From Phycisphaerales bacterium (GTDB lineage Bacteria; Planctomycetota; Phycisphaerae; Tepidisphaerales; Tepidisphaeraceae), in contig JADLCB010000019.1 in NCBI GenBank assembly GCA_020847375.1, positions 62,001 to 126,000 of the forward strand: DNA of 64,000 bases, read 5' to 3'. The position numbers and the translations under genes are program-made. Every line of letters starts with the position of its first letter. The stretch's first letter is position 1. Under the pieces are notes generated by a model that saw only the letters and a program-made list of their open reading frames with translations, was not told the origin of the DNA and did no database searches. Below are positions 1-8,385 of this stretch, one piece after another.

Positions 1-1
1 C

Positions 2-829
2 CCGCTGGTTCTCGGGCATGAATCAGTTGGCAAGGTTGTTCAGATCGGTGCCAAAGTGCGCAAGTTCAAGGTGGGTGATCGTGTTACCCGACCGGTCTAT
101 CCGCGCAGCGACAAACTCAATTCCGCTTTCGGTGGTTTTGGCGAGTTTGGCATTGTGACCGATGCCCAGGCGATGGCCGGTGACGGTGATGCGTCGTTGC
201 TGGAAGATTATACAGCTCAACGACAGAATGTGGCGCCCAGTGATCTGGAGCCGGATCAGGCTGCGCTGGCGATCAGTCTGGCCGAGACGGCCAGCGGTCT
301 GATCGATCTGCCCAACCTGCGTAACAAGACTGTCGTCATCGCCGGAACCGGTATTGCCGGTCTGGCGTTTGTCCTCTGGTGCAAACTGGCCGGGGCGCGG
401 GTTATTGCGCTGGGGCGGCGTGCTGCGCGCCTCACCAAAGCCAGGGAGCTTGGCGCGGATCTGACGATTAGCACTGATCAACCAGATTGGATCAAACAAC
501 TGCTGGCAGCAGCGGGTGGGCCGGTCGATGGCGTGATCGAAGCTGTCGGCGATATCAAACTGGCTGAGCAACTACTGGCGGTTTTGAAGAATGACGGGTT
601 TGCCTCAGCCTACGGCGCACCGCCCGATTCGCAGAGCTACGGGTCGCGCTGGATCGGCATGAATGTCCGCGAACATCTGAGCTACAACTGGGTGGCCGAC
701 CTGATCCGCCGCAAATGGATCGACCCGCAATGGTTCATTTCACACCAGTGGAAACTGGATGATGTGATTGCTGCCTTCGATGAGGTTCACAAAGGACAGG
801 TGCTCAAGGGATTTGTCCAACTGGTTTGA
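2..829 (+). CDS. Zinc-type (MDR) alcohol dehydrogenase, 5' end outside window
   Basis: The frame is open from the first base and reads PLVLGHESVGKVV, the GHE zinc-site motif of medium-chain dehydrogenases, so the N-terminal catalytic lobe lies mostly off the left edge. A Rossmann core follows, with GTGIAG and a long strand-helix unit (LAGARVIALGRRAARL), then a C-terminal catalytic-domain tail. The four-Cys structural zinc lobe usual after GHE in classical ADHs is not visible. Known for the family: NAD(P)-dependent oxidation of alcohols or sugar alcohols; the substrate cannot be read from the sequence. It converges with the next gene, 28 bases away. No start can be chosen because the gene is partial. 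Confidence 0.85.
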   Translation, partial: PLVLGHESVGKVVQIGAKVRKFKVGDRVTRPVYPRSDKLNSAFGGFGEFGIVTDAQAMAGDGDASLLEDYTAQRQNVAPSDLEPDQAALAISLAETASGLIDLPNLRNKTVVIAGTGIAGLAFVLWCKLAGARVIALGRRAARLTKARELGADLTISTDQPDWIKQLLAAAGGPVDGVIEAVGDIKLAEQLLAVLKNDGFASAYGAPPDSQSYGSRWIGMNVREHLSYNWVADLIRRKWIDPQWFISHQWKLDDVIAAFDEVHKGQVLKGFVQLV

Positions 830-857
830 TGCCGGTGTTGCTTGAGCAGCTCAAGCC

Positions 858-2921
858 TTACTTTCGCGGGCCGACATTCTTCAGGTCAAACGGAATAAAC
901 CCGATTCGCGTAATGGCAGGCGAATTTGGCGCTAAAGCAAAGTCGTCAGCGGCGATGTCACGAAAACCGGGCAGGGCAATGATGCTGTTGGCGTCATAGC
1001 CCGCTTCCTGCCACTGTTTGAAGGTGCGTCCGCCGGGGAAAACCGGTTTTTTACCATTGCACCAATAAAGATTACCGGAAAACGCCGCACGAGTTTCGGT
1101 GTTGTTGCTTCCGTCGGGGGTGACGCCAAAGAGCGTGCCATGTTCACAAAATACGATGTTGCGATAAAAGTTGAACGCATCGTGATTGTCTGAACGTGAT
1201 AGAGCCAGCGATTCCATGCGTCCCAGCGCCAGGATATTGTTGCGAACGATATTCCCCATGCCGTAATGGACGTGGAAACCTGCGCTTTTGGTGCGGTAGA
1301 TCAGGTTGTTTTCGATCAGCATGAAGGATGAACCTTCATCAGGATAGATTCCCCATCCGCCATAACCACGCGATTCGATATCGTGGATCAGGTTATGACG
1401 GATGCGCGTTCCTGTTTGCACGCCGAGGGTGTAAATACCGCCCATGTCCGATAGCGTGCCCCGGCCAATATCGTGAATGTGGTTATACTCGATGATATTG
1501 CCGAACGTATCGCTGGGCGCATATCCCCAGACCCAGCCAACGCTGATACCGGTGTAATCCAGATCATGAATATGATTGTGGAGGACTTGAATCCCGCTGC
1601 ATCGGCCGACCAGAATACCAACCGCCTGACGATCACGATGCCCGCCGTCGTGAATATGGTTGTCACTGATGATGATGCGCTGGCACTGGGGCTGGCTCAG
1701 TGGCTCCTGACGATACGTTGCATTTTTATTCCAGCCGGCAGCGCCGTTGCGATAGTCATGGAATACTTTAATGCCGCCAGCGGACAGATCGGAAAATTTG
1801 CTGTGTGTGATCTGGCAATCATAACAACCGCCAGCCACGTCCAGTCCATACGAACCGATGTGCTGGAACTGGCAGTGGTCGATGGAGCAGTATCGGGCGC
1901 CGCGTACCATCACCGCACCAGGAACATGACAGGAAGCCTGCGGTACAGCCTGCAGCTCATCCTTGCTGGCATCATATTCGTTGTGTGAGAATGTCAGACG
2001 CTGCAAATGCACATGCTCGACAAACTGGCCTGATGTGGCGTTTCCTTCCAGCCGCACCAGCTCATCCAGACATGGAGCGATGATTTGTGCCGTCTTCATC
2101 TGTTCGCCCGGTCGCGGAATGTAATAAACCGTCTGCTGGGCACGATCGAGATACCATTGGCCCGGTTCTGTCAGGGCCTCACGAACATTTTCAAGATAGT
2201 AGATTGCATTTTGTCCGCTGAAATCATCCGTCAGCGACAATCGTACCGTCCATGCCAGTGTGACGAGTCGCTTGGCGGGATCAAGCGCAGCCAGCGGAAT
2301 GCGGCTGGCGATCCAGAAGTGCAGCCCGACAAATTCGATATCCTGCAGATTGGTAAAATCAGTCAGATCGCCCTGGCGGTAAATAAAGCGGCGCTGTTCA
2401 GTTCCCTCGGGAATGGCAAAGCCTTTTGGGGCTGGGTCAGCCAGTTTTTCGATTTGAAAATAACCTTCGCGCGGCAGGCGCGTTCGCGCCGCCCGGCGGT
2501 CGTTGACCCATAGACTATGAAAACCGCGCGCCAGCAATTTGGCTGGAACGCGCGCTGCCCAAGCGGATACGCCGTTGATCGTGGTCTGGCGCCAACCCGT
2601 AATCAGTTGGCCGCCGCTGATGACCGCCTGCTCCCCATCGGCGCTGGTGATGGTCAGCGGCTGATCCGAAGATGGAAAACTGAGATTACCACCCGCCGAA
2701 TTTTTGATTCCAGAGTCAGTTGGTTTGAGGACGATCGGTCGGCGCAGAAAGTGTGTTCCCTCGTGCAGGATCAACTTGCCGCCGATAGGTTGGCTGGCTT
2801 GCTTGCGCTTGGCGCGCAAAACCGTCAGCCCCTTTTCAATAGTGGCCAGGGGTGACTTGCTTGTCCCTGCGGCACGGTCATTACCCCCGGGGCAAACATG
2901 GACTTCAATCAATTTCGCCAT
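858..2921 (-). CDS. Right-handed parallel beta-helix repeat protein
   Basis: The N-terminus (VHVCPGGNDRAAGTSKSPLATI) is the 'V.P.GnD...GT...P.aTi' opening typical of DUF1565/pectate-lyase-like beta-helix proteins. Residues about 330-600 carry N/H-rich coils such as HIHDGGHRD, NHIHDLDYTGIS, YNHIHDIGRG and RHNLIHDIES, the signature of stacked helix rungs that often hold polysaccharide lyase or glycosidase active sites. At 687 aa the length is normal for the group. ATG start at 2921; no signal peptide is visible, so export by the general pathway is not supported. It lies upstream of no obvious partner but shares strand and theme with the next two carbohydrate-type genes. Substrate unknown. Confidence 0.8.
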   Translation of the reverse strand: MAKLIEVHVCPGGNDRAAGTSKSPLATIEKGLTVLRAKRKQASQPIGGKLILHEGTHFLRRPIVLKPTDSGIKNSAGGNLSFPSSDQPLTITSADGEQAVISGGQLITGWRQTTINGVSAWAARVPAKLLARGFHSLWVNDRRAARTRLPREGYFQIEKLADPAPKGFAIPEGTEQRRFIYRQGDLTDFTNLQDIEFVGLHFWIASRIPLAALDPAKRLVTLAWTVRLSLTDDFSGQNAIYYLENVREALTEPGQWYLDRAQQTVYYIPRPGEQMKTAQIIAPCLDELVRLEGNATSGQFVEHVHLQRLTFSHNEYDASKDELQAVPQASCHVPGAVMVRGARYCSIDHCQFQHIGSYGLDVAGGCYDCQITHSKFSDLSAGGIKVFHDYRNGAAGWNKNATYRQEPLSQPQCQRIIISDNHIHDGGHRDRQAVGILVGRCSGIQVLHNHIHDLDYTGISVGWVWGYAPSDTFGNIIEYNHIHDIGRGTLSDMGGIYTLGVQTGTRIRHNLIHDIESRGYGGWGIYPDEGSSFMLIENNLIYRTKSAGFHVHYGMGNIVRNNILALGRMESLALSRSDNHDAFNFYRNIVFCEHGTLFGVTPDGSNNTETRAAFSGNLYWCNGKKPVFPGGRTFKQWQEAGYDANSIIALPGFRDIAADDFALAPNSPAITRIGFIPFDLKNVGPRK

Positions 2922-3091
2922 AAATAACCCAATCCCATCTCGATCAATCGCCTGTTCGTGTGATTCAATATCAGATAGCCGGCACTACTATAGCAGGAAT
3001 TTCTGCAGATTTGCACTACGGACAAGTTGCATTATTGATTGATTACGAATTGACCGATTGGCGCATTGCCATAGCGATGATCGTCCATCAC

Positions 3092-5041
3092 TTACGTGAT
3101 CAGTGACAAGACACCCCAGCGCGATGGTGTCATCCACATGCCTTCCAGCGGAACCGGCCAGTGCAGCGTATCGAGATGTCCCTGGCCGTTGTTGTTGAAC
3201 ATGATGAAATATACGCCCATGCGCAAACCCGCCGCGGGTTGAACCGGTGCCAGTTCCCCCCAGGGCAGACGCATTTCATATCTCAGCCCATGTTGAGTGT
3301 GGACGATTTTCAAGAATCGGTCGCGCAGTGAAACATTATTGGCTGGCGGAGAAAATTGCGCGCTGGCTTCATTTTGCGGACTATGAATACGGAACAACTC
3401 CGGACCGTGTTTGGTCAACGCCAGATTAAAGCTGTAAAAACTGCCAACGCTGTCGTTACGCCGCAGCAGTGGATCAATCGCTAGTTGCAGGCAGTCGGCG
3501 TTGTACGTGAAGTGCCCTTCAAAGGGCTGGTAGTGAATGGGGTCGGTTACGTCGGCGCTGAAATAGAGCGCCTGTTCATCCCAGGCAAATTGGATCTGCG
3601 CTGAAAAAGCATCAGACCCTGGCCAGGGGCGCGAATGACCATATCCGTGGACGGCTTCAAACCGTGAGTCATCGACGCCGATACGTCCAATATCCTGCCA
3701 CGAACCATTGAAGCGACGGACCGGTAGGAAAGTTAAATAACCATCCAGACTTCGCGTAATTGCGTGATCGGTGGTTATTTTTGCGGTATAGCGGACAGGT
3801 GTCGGCGAGGACTTGCTGATTGCTAAAGGCAATTTCACGCTGCCAGAAATCGCCTGAGTGAAGCTGCCCAGGTTATTTTCCAGTTCCAGTTGCAATGTTC
3901 CGTGAAGCGGCGCCTTGGTTATCACTTCAACACTCGTTTGCGCTTCAGTCAAATTCGGCAGAACATCAAACTGGATCGGGTGAATGCTCTGCACCGCCCA
4001 GAAACGCTGGCGACCGGAATCATCCTGCCATGTCACCGGCAGATACGTCACGTCGCGGTCCAATAGCGCCGGCACGCGCGGTGTGATCTCGGCTGAACCA
4101 CCAGCAGCGGCGATTGGAGTCGTCTGATCGAAATTGACAGGCCAGTTGATTGTTCCCGCGGGGGCGGTGATGTGCAGTTGCGCATTTTGACCAGCCACAC
4201 AGGAGTCTGCCTGCTCCAGGCGCACAGCATCACGATCGGCATCCATTTGCCTGATGGCTGATCGATACCCGTTGTCTTCCAGAAATCGAACCAGCTTCGC
4301 CGGGCCGACCAGTCGCCCGGTACGCAGGTCTTCGATAACCGTTTGACCTTCACGAACCGCCCGGCAGATATCCGTCAGTTCGTTCCGGGCTGCAAACACC
4401 AGGGTACGGTTGTCGCAGGCAGTCTCGAATGTTCCATCGGGCGGGTGTTTGGCGGTGTACAGCACGGGGGGCAGATTTTTGACCGGCAGGGCCTGGTGCA
4501 CATCCCATCCACCAACAATCGGGGTGACTTTGCCGGCTCGATCGCGCGCTTCAAACCAGTTGACCAGTGCGGCATTGCGCTGGGCATCACGCCCATCAGT
4601 TCCGATGGTTAATTGCACACCGTCGATAAGACCCTCATCCAGAAGCTGATCCATCTTCTGCGGCAGGAATAATTTTTCCCAGGTCGTTGGATAGCACGGA
4701 TGGGCAAGGATCAACAGATCGTAGTTGGCTTTGGTCTGCTGAAGCACGCGCACCCAGTCCAGGTTGTCCTGTGGCAACTGCGGAGCTTTCGGGCCTAGCG
4801 TGACCAGATGTCCCCAGCCGTAGCATTCTTCGCGACCGAGGTAGATGCGGAGCTGTTTGCACCAGAGGCTGGCAATTTGTTGAATCCGGCGATCGGCCTG
4901 GCCGCCGTCCATCAAGCAGAGAAAGTCGTAGTGATAGAAATTCAGTGCCGCCAGCAGTAACGAAGGGTTGTCCGCATCAGCGCGGGCCCAGTGGTCGTGA
5001 AATCCGCCCAGAAATATCGTTTGGCCGTTTAAGTTCAGCAT
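3092..5041 (-). CDS. PHP-domain protein with C-terminal CBM9/DOMON-like domain
   Basis: The N-terminal third has metal-ligand motifs of the PHP phosphoesterase fold in order: FHDHW, GREECYGWGH, LAHPCYP and GGWDVH. A middle region (about 270-440) looks like beta-sandwich sequence without a family I can name. The C-terminal 200 residues read like a family-9 carbohydrate-binding (CBM9/DOMON-like) domain: FAWDEQALYFSADVTDP, then YNADCLQLAIDP. I chose ATG at 5041 (649 aa), preceded by AAGGG with 8 bases spacing, rather than an upstream TTG at 5095. No signal peptide is visible. An enzyme acting on a sugar phosphate or sugar ester is an inference only. Confidence 0.7.
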   Translation of the reverse strand: MLNLNGQTIFLGGFHDHWARADADNPSLLLAALNFYHYDFLCLMDGGQADRRIQQIASLWCKQLRIYLGREECYGWGHLVTLGPKAPQLPQDNLDWVRVLQQTKANYDLLILAHPCYPTTWEKLFLPQKMDQLLDEGLIDGVQLTIGTDGRDAQRNAALVNWFEARDRAGKVTPIVGGWDVHQALPVKNLPPVLYTAKHPPDGTFETACDNRTLVFAARNELTDICRAVREGQTVIEDLRTGRLVGPAKLVRFLEDNGYRSAIRQMDADRDAVRLEQADSCVAGQNAQLHITAPAGTINWPVNFDQTTPIAAAGGSAEITPRVPALLDRDVTYLPVTWQDDSGRQRFWAVQSIHPIQFDVLPNLTEAQTSVEVITKAPLHGTLQLELENNLGSFTQAISGSVKLPLAISKSSPTPVRYTAKITTDHAITRSLDGYLTFLPVRRFNGSWQDIGRIGVDDSRFEAVHGYGHSRPWPGSDAFSAQIQFAWDEQALYFSADVTDPIHYQPFEGHFTYNADCLQLAIDPLLRRNDSVGSFYSFNLALTKHGPELFRIHSPQNEASAQFSPPANNVSLRDRFLKIVHTQHGLRYEMRLPWGELAPVQPAAGLRMGVYFIMFNNNGQGHLDTLHWPVPLEGMWMTPSRWGVLSLIT

Positions 5042-5169
5042 GACTCTACCCTTGAAACATACAACCGAACGTGTCGCCCCGAACTGGTTGAGCAACGGTT
5101 GCTGCTGCGCGTGTCCTGTGCCGGTAGTACGGGGATGACCGGTGGCAATTTGTTCGCCTGGTCACAGTA

Positions 5170-5937
5170 TCACGCGCTGGCCGCGGCGGTTACTTTCCCA
5201 GCCGATGAAGGCTGTCGCAGTTGCCTGAGCAACGCCGAGGCGATTTGAGTCCAGTTATTCACGGATAAAACATCATTGCGCTGGGGCATGGTTTCATGGG
5301 AACGATTCAGATGGATGAATCGCTGAATACCCGCTTGCGAAGGGGACAGGACATCATCATTCCAGGAATCGCCAACGACAATGATCTGTGAGGCTGGCAA
5401 ACCGCTGTGGGTGAGTGTGCGCTGCCAGAATTCGGGACTGCTTTTCATGTAGTGCAGATCGCAGGGACTGAAATACTGAAGGAAATAGCGCGATCCGTAA
5501 ATGTCAGCCAGTCCGGCCAGGCGCAGCTTGTGCAGCATCCCCGAACTGGGATTGTTGCTGGTGATGAACATCCGGTAGCCTGCCTGCCAAAGCTGTTCAA
5601 AAATATCGGGCAGCCCCGGTTCAACCGGACCCAGATAAGATGCTTCCTGCGTCTGGGCAAATTCCCAGAAATCATGCCCATTCAGTTGCAACTGGCGCAG
5701 AAAGTCAGACCAGTGCCACCAACTCACCGTGTCGGCAACATGACGGATGCGCTGTTCAGCTTCGGCGGGGCTTATGCCGTTGTGTTGCACCGCAAACTGG
5801 CGCATCAACCATAAAAGGCTCTGCCCCAGCAACAAGCCATTGCCTTCGACGCGCGGCGCACCCGTCGCAGTGGTTATGGTGTCGTCGATATCGACAAACA
5901 AAAAGTCGTTATCGGGTGAATAAAGTGCGTGCTTCAT
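5170..5937 (-). CDS. HAD-superfamily hydrolase
   Basis: All four HAD motifs are visible: motif I FVDIDDTIT (nucleophile and acid Asp), motif II FITSNN, motif III lysine in MKSSPEFW, motif IV VVGDSWNDD. The cap insert between motifs I and II is helical (about 100 residues), which resembles C1-capped phosphatases of the pyrimidine 5'-nucleotidase/phosphoglycolate type. ATG at 5937 is used; an in-frame ATG at 5961 would add eight residues, and neither has a clear ribosome-binding site. A small-molecule phosphatase in the cytoplasm is the family expectation; the substrate is unknown. Confidence 0.85.
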   Translation of the reverse strand: MKHALYSPDNDFLFVDIDDTITTATGAPRVEGNGLLLGQSLLWLMRQFAVQHNGISPAEAEQRIRHVADTVSWWHWSDFLRQLQLNGHDFWEFAQTQEASYLGPVEPGLPDIFEQLWQAGYRMFITSNNPSSGMLHKLRLAGLADIYGSRYFLQYFSPCDLHYMKSSPEFWQRTLTHSGLPASQIIVVGDSWNDDVLSPSQAGIQRFIHLNRSHETMPQRNDVLSVNNWTQIASALLRQLRQPSSAGKVTAAASA

Positions 5938-6001
5938 ATTGGATTGATTACGAGGGCTCATTTTTCAGATCTGCTGATCTGTGGCACCGATTCACCAGTT
6001 G

Positions 6002-7246
6002 TCACCTGCCATCAGCCCGGATCAGAACCGGTTGACCCCAGACGCAATGATTCGTCCAGAAACTTTTGCCGCCGCTGGCATCGACCGCACGCAAGGTTAT
6101 CCGTTTGGCCTGTTTTACAGGGATCGATACGGCCGCAGCATCGTCTTTTTCAGTCAATCGGCCTGATTGCCACACGATCTGCCCATCCAGTTCAACCATA
6201 AATTCAACAGCTGCGCCAGTGGCGATTTCCGGATGCAGCCCAACCTGGCATTCAAAACGAGTGAACACATCGTTCGGCAGGGAATAGGTCAAATAACAGT
6301 CGCGCGCTCGGCTGATGCCACTGTGCGGAAAGACGCCAAGCCCATGCACCGCGCGAATCTGCCCACCGATGCGCAGCTTGGCAGGAACGATCTTGCCTCG
6401 GGGCGGGTGATCACGATTACCATCACGAATCACCCCGCCATAAACCATGTCATTGAAAAAATCGACCGGACGCACATCACATAGATCAACCGACTGGGAC
6501 TGCGTATCCGAACTGCGATCAGGTACGCACTTGGCCAGATGAATGGCTGTATGCATGACATGCAGCGTAAGCTGGGCGGAGATGGTCATGGGCAAGCCAG
6601 CCAGCCGCTCGGCTTCGGGGATGTTGTCGGCGAAAATGGCCTGAAGTGAAGGGACAATATACTGCTGGCAGGATTCAAAACTGGCTCCGATATAATCCGC
6701 CAGCCGCCACATGGACTCCGCGACGGATGCGCCCAGCATTTCAGCCGGTTCCAGCCGGCTGCACTGGCCGGTAATGGCTTCCAGATCGTGATGATAGTGA
6801 AATCCCTTGTATTTTTCCGGCGGAGGAACCAGACGTTCCATCAAATCGATATCGATCAGGTGGGCTGGTTGCGTCGCGTCGCCCAGATAGTGCGAAAGAC
6901 ATCCGATGAATTTAACGGCACCGAGAATATCGCTACCAGCCAGCGCCTGAACGCACTGGCTGAACAGATGCTCGAGCATCGGGCGAATTTCTTCCGATTG
7001 CAGTTGGTTGTACGGCCAGTGGTGCATTGCTGCTGCGGCCAGATTGGATGGGAAACGACAAAATCTTCGCCACTCCGGATCGATCGCGTTCTTATCGGCT
7101 TCAGGGCGGGTCGGATCGTCGAAAAAATCGGGATAATTCCCCGCATCGGGTACCTGATCCATCGTCAAAGCCAGGATTTTCTGCTCGTTTTCGGGCAACG
7201 CCCCCAGAGCCGCCTTCATAATCCGACGATGCGCTTCACCATTCAT
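6002..7246 (-). CDS. Zinc-dependent phospholipase C/S1-P1 nuclease-like protein with NPCBM domain
   Basis: Residues 1-240 carry the histidine pattern of the alpha-helical zinc phospholipase C/S1-P1 nuclease fold: an early H in MNGEAHRRI, HHWPY, the hallmark SHYLGDATQPAHL, and HYHHDLE. The C-terminal 150 residues (VYGGVIRDGN to GQPVLI) match an NPCBM-type putative carbohydrate-binding domain, with VHGLGVFPHSG and RFECQVGLHPE. ATG at 7246 has a good ribosome-binding site (AAAGGTG, 7 bases). Family members of this fold are usually exported, yet no signal peptide is visible here. Trimetal zinc hydrolase activity is inferred from the fold, not shown. Confidence 0.75.
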   Translation of the reverse strand: MNGEAHRRIMKAALGALPENEQKILALTMDQVPDAGNYPDFFDDPTRPEADKNAIDPEWRRFCRFPSNLAAAAMHHWPYNQLQSEEIRPMLEHLFSQCVQALAGSDILGAVKFIGCLSHYLGDATQPAHLIDIDLMERLVPPPEKYKGFHYHHDLEAITGQCSRLEPAEMLGASVAESMWRLADYIGASFESCQQYIVPSLQAIFADNIPEAERLAGLPMTISAQLTLHVMHTAIHLAKCVPDRSSDTQSQSVDLCDVRPVDFFNDMVYGGVIRDGNRDHPPRGKIVPAKLRIGGQIRAVHGLGVFPHSGISRARDCYLTYSLPNDVFTRFECQVGLHPEIATGAAVEFMVELDGQIVWQSGRLTEKDDAAAVSIPVKQAKRITLRAVDASGGKSFWTNHCVWGQPVLIRADGR

Positions 7247-7294
7247 AAAACACCTTTGGAAAATTTGAAAACCGTTGACAACGTACTTTATAAT

Positions 7295-7315
7295 GTAACA
7301 TAGTATTATTGTTAC
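7295..7315. promoter_or_regulatory. Inverted repeat GTAACA-N9-TGTTAC, operator candidate
   Basis: Two perfect 6-base arms spaced by nine A/T-rich bases sit about 50 bases upstream of the start of the zinc phospholipase-like gene on the minus strand, next to a TTGACA and several A/T-rich -10-like hexamers. The arrangement fits a repressor operator over a promoter. No regulator is identified, and the arms are short enough for chance. Confidence 0.35.
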
Positions 7316-7356
7316 GGTTGAATTGCAAGAAAACGCTCTTAATTCCCGATGGGAAC

Positions 7357-7479
7357 CAGGGCAAAGGCAAGTAGGCGTCCGATGGGCAATCTCTTACGAG
7401 CCGCGACCGTGAGGGAGCGGTTTTTGAGCCGATCTTCGCTCCCTGACGGTCGCGGCTCGTTAATACATCGACCTTCGCG
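7357..7479. repeat. Dispersed palindromic repeat, copy 1 (right end missing)
   Basis: From GCAAGTAGGCGTCC at 7367 to TCGCG at 7479 it matches 54338-54450 over 113 bases with about four substitutions. The core is a near-perfect inverted repeat, with arms beginning ACGAGCCGCGACCGT and ending ACGGTCGCGGCTCGT around GGTTTTTGAGCCGATC. Copy 2 continues into right terminal arms (CTACTTGCG, GCCCTG) that are absent here, so copy 1 is truncated just where the attC-bearing segment begins. Strand is arbitrary. Confidence 0.9.
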
Positions 7480-7536
7480 CCGCAGCATGTGCGCAAGGTG
7501 TAGGTGCGCGGCCGTTTGCTCAACCCATCGCGCCTC

Positions 7537-7591
7537 ACCCAACGGCCAGCCTCACTCGAGCGCGACTTGTCTCGCCGGCGTCTCGTTGGGT
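7537..7591 (+). other. attC-like palindrome (possible second integron site)
   Basis: ACCCAAC at 7537-7543 fits the RYYYAAC core consensus and GTTGGGT at 7585-7591 fits GTTRRRY. They are exact complements and extend to a 9-base outer stem (CACCCAACG/CGTTGGGTG). Inner L-box pairing is poor, and at 55 bases it is at the short edge for attC. It could be a degraded attC or an unrelated hairpin. Confidence 0.35.
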
Positions 7592-7611
7592 GGCCATGCA
7601 GTAACGGTGTG

Positions 7612-7675
7612 GTGTAACCGTTCGTCCAAGCGGACGCTTGCCCGCGGCTCGCGTTGCTTAACTCAAGCGTTAGGC
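7612..7675 (+). other. attC: Integron attC recombination site
   Basis: The right half reads GCTTAACTCAAGC followed by GTTAGGC (7669-7675), the L' box and GTTRRRY core found in many cassette attC sites. The left half has a TAAC-ending core (GTGTAAC, 7612-7618) and GTTCGTCCAAGC. The arms AAGC-G-G-ACGC and GCGT-T-GCTT pair with unpaired extra bases, as expected of the folded bottom strand used by IntI. The length, 64 bases, is normal. The left core departs from RYYYAAC at one position. The trpF-like gene starts 14 bases after the core, the usual spacing for a cassette gene. Confidence 0.8.
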
Positions 7676-7689
7676 CGTAAAGTAAATCC

Positions 7690-8352
7690 ATGCTTACAGT
7701 ACCGCGCGTAAAAATTTGCTGCATTTCGAGTGTTGAAGAGGCTCGACTGGCAGTCCAGATGGGCGCATCCGCACTCGGTCTGGTTTCACACATGCCCAGC
7801 GGCCCAGGTGTCATCTCCGACGAACTCATTGCCAGAATCGCCCGTTCCGTTCCTCCGCCGGTTGCCACCTTTCTCCTTACATCTTTGCAAGAAGCCGACG
7901 CAATCGTGCAGCAACATGCCGTCTGCCAGACTTCAACGCTTCAACTCGTTGATTCGGTAGCTATCTCTGAGATTCAGAAGCTGCGCCGTCAGCTTCCATC
8001 TGTGAAGCTCGTTCAGGTCATTCACGTTAGGGGCGATGAGTCGTTGGAAGAAGCCAAGACCATGGCAGAGTTTGTCGATGCACTTCTTCTTGATTCTGGC
8101 AACCCAACCTTGGAGGTCAAAGAGCTGGGCGGCACTGGGCGAGTGCATGATTGGGGAGTCAGCCGCAAGATCTGCCAGCAAATTGATTGCCCAGTCTTTC
8201 TGGCAGGCGGCATTCGCGCCTCCAACGTCCGGGAGGCCATAAAGGCAGTTCAACCCTTTGGCCTGGATCTGTGCTCCAGCGTGCGCAGCCACGGCAATCT
8301 CAGCGAAGAGCGACTTGGCGAGTTCATGCGAGCGGTGCGTAGTGTGGCCTAA
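7690..8352 (+). CDS. Phosphoribosylanthranilate isomerase (TrpF) family protein, probable gene cassette
   Basis: A 220-aa TIM barrel of the TrpF family. The catalytic Cys motif is KICCISS (Cys10, where classical TrpF has KICGIT), the acid is Asp135 in ALLLDSGN, and phosphate-binding loops appear as GGTGRVHDW and FLAGGIRASNV. Family role: Amadori isomerisation of phosphoribosylanthranilate in tryptophan synthesis. The MPSGPGVI segment and the FGLDLCSSVRS loop differ from textbook TrpF and suggest a separate subgroup, so the substrate may differ. No other trp gene is in the window. An attC lies directly upstream and a possible half attC 14 bases after the stop, indicating acquisition as an integron cassette. 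No ribosome-binding site is evident, which is common in cassettes. Confidence 0.85.
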   Translation: MLTVPRVKICCISSVEEARLAVQMGASALGLVSHMPSGPGVISDELIARIARSVPPPVATFLLTSLQEADAIVQQHAVCQTSTLQLVDSVAISEIQKLRRQLPSVKLVQVIHVRGDESLEEAKTMAEFVDALLLDSGNPTLEVKELGGTGRVHDWGVSRKICQQIDCPVFLAGGIRASNVREAIKAVQPFGLDLCSSVRSHGNLSEERLGEFMRAVRSVA

Positions 8353-8366
8353 TTTTTAAACTACGG

Positions 8367-8385
8367 GTCCAACTGTTCATCGCTG
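8367..8385 (+). other. Possible left half of a truncated attC
   Basis: GTCCAAC (8367-8373) fits the RYYYAAC core and is followed by TGTTCATCGC, resembling the GTTCGTC part of the upstream attC. It lies 14 bases after the stop codon, where a cassette's own attC should begin. No matching right arm or GTTRRRY core follows, so it is either a remnant or chance. Confidence 0.35.

Larger units (their letters stand above)
7247..7689. other. 443-base intergenic accessory segment
   Basis: No credible gene. In order it holds a perfect TTGACA (7275-7280), a 21-base inverted repeat (7295-7315), a truncated copy of the palindromic dispersed repeat (7357-7479), an attC-like palindrome (7537-7591) and a well-formed attC site (7612-7675). 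The peptides read through the repeat on both strands (for example ATVRERF and SLTVAARKR) are products of the palindrome, not genes. Confidence 0.7.

Noticed and set aside
7339-7711. Open frames on both strands through the palindromic repeat
   Set aside because: They are translations of an inverted repeat and the attC segment; no family resemblance and no ribosome-binding site.
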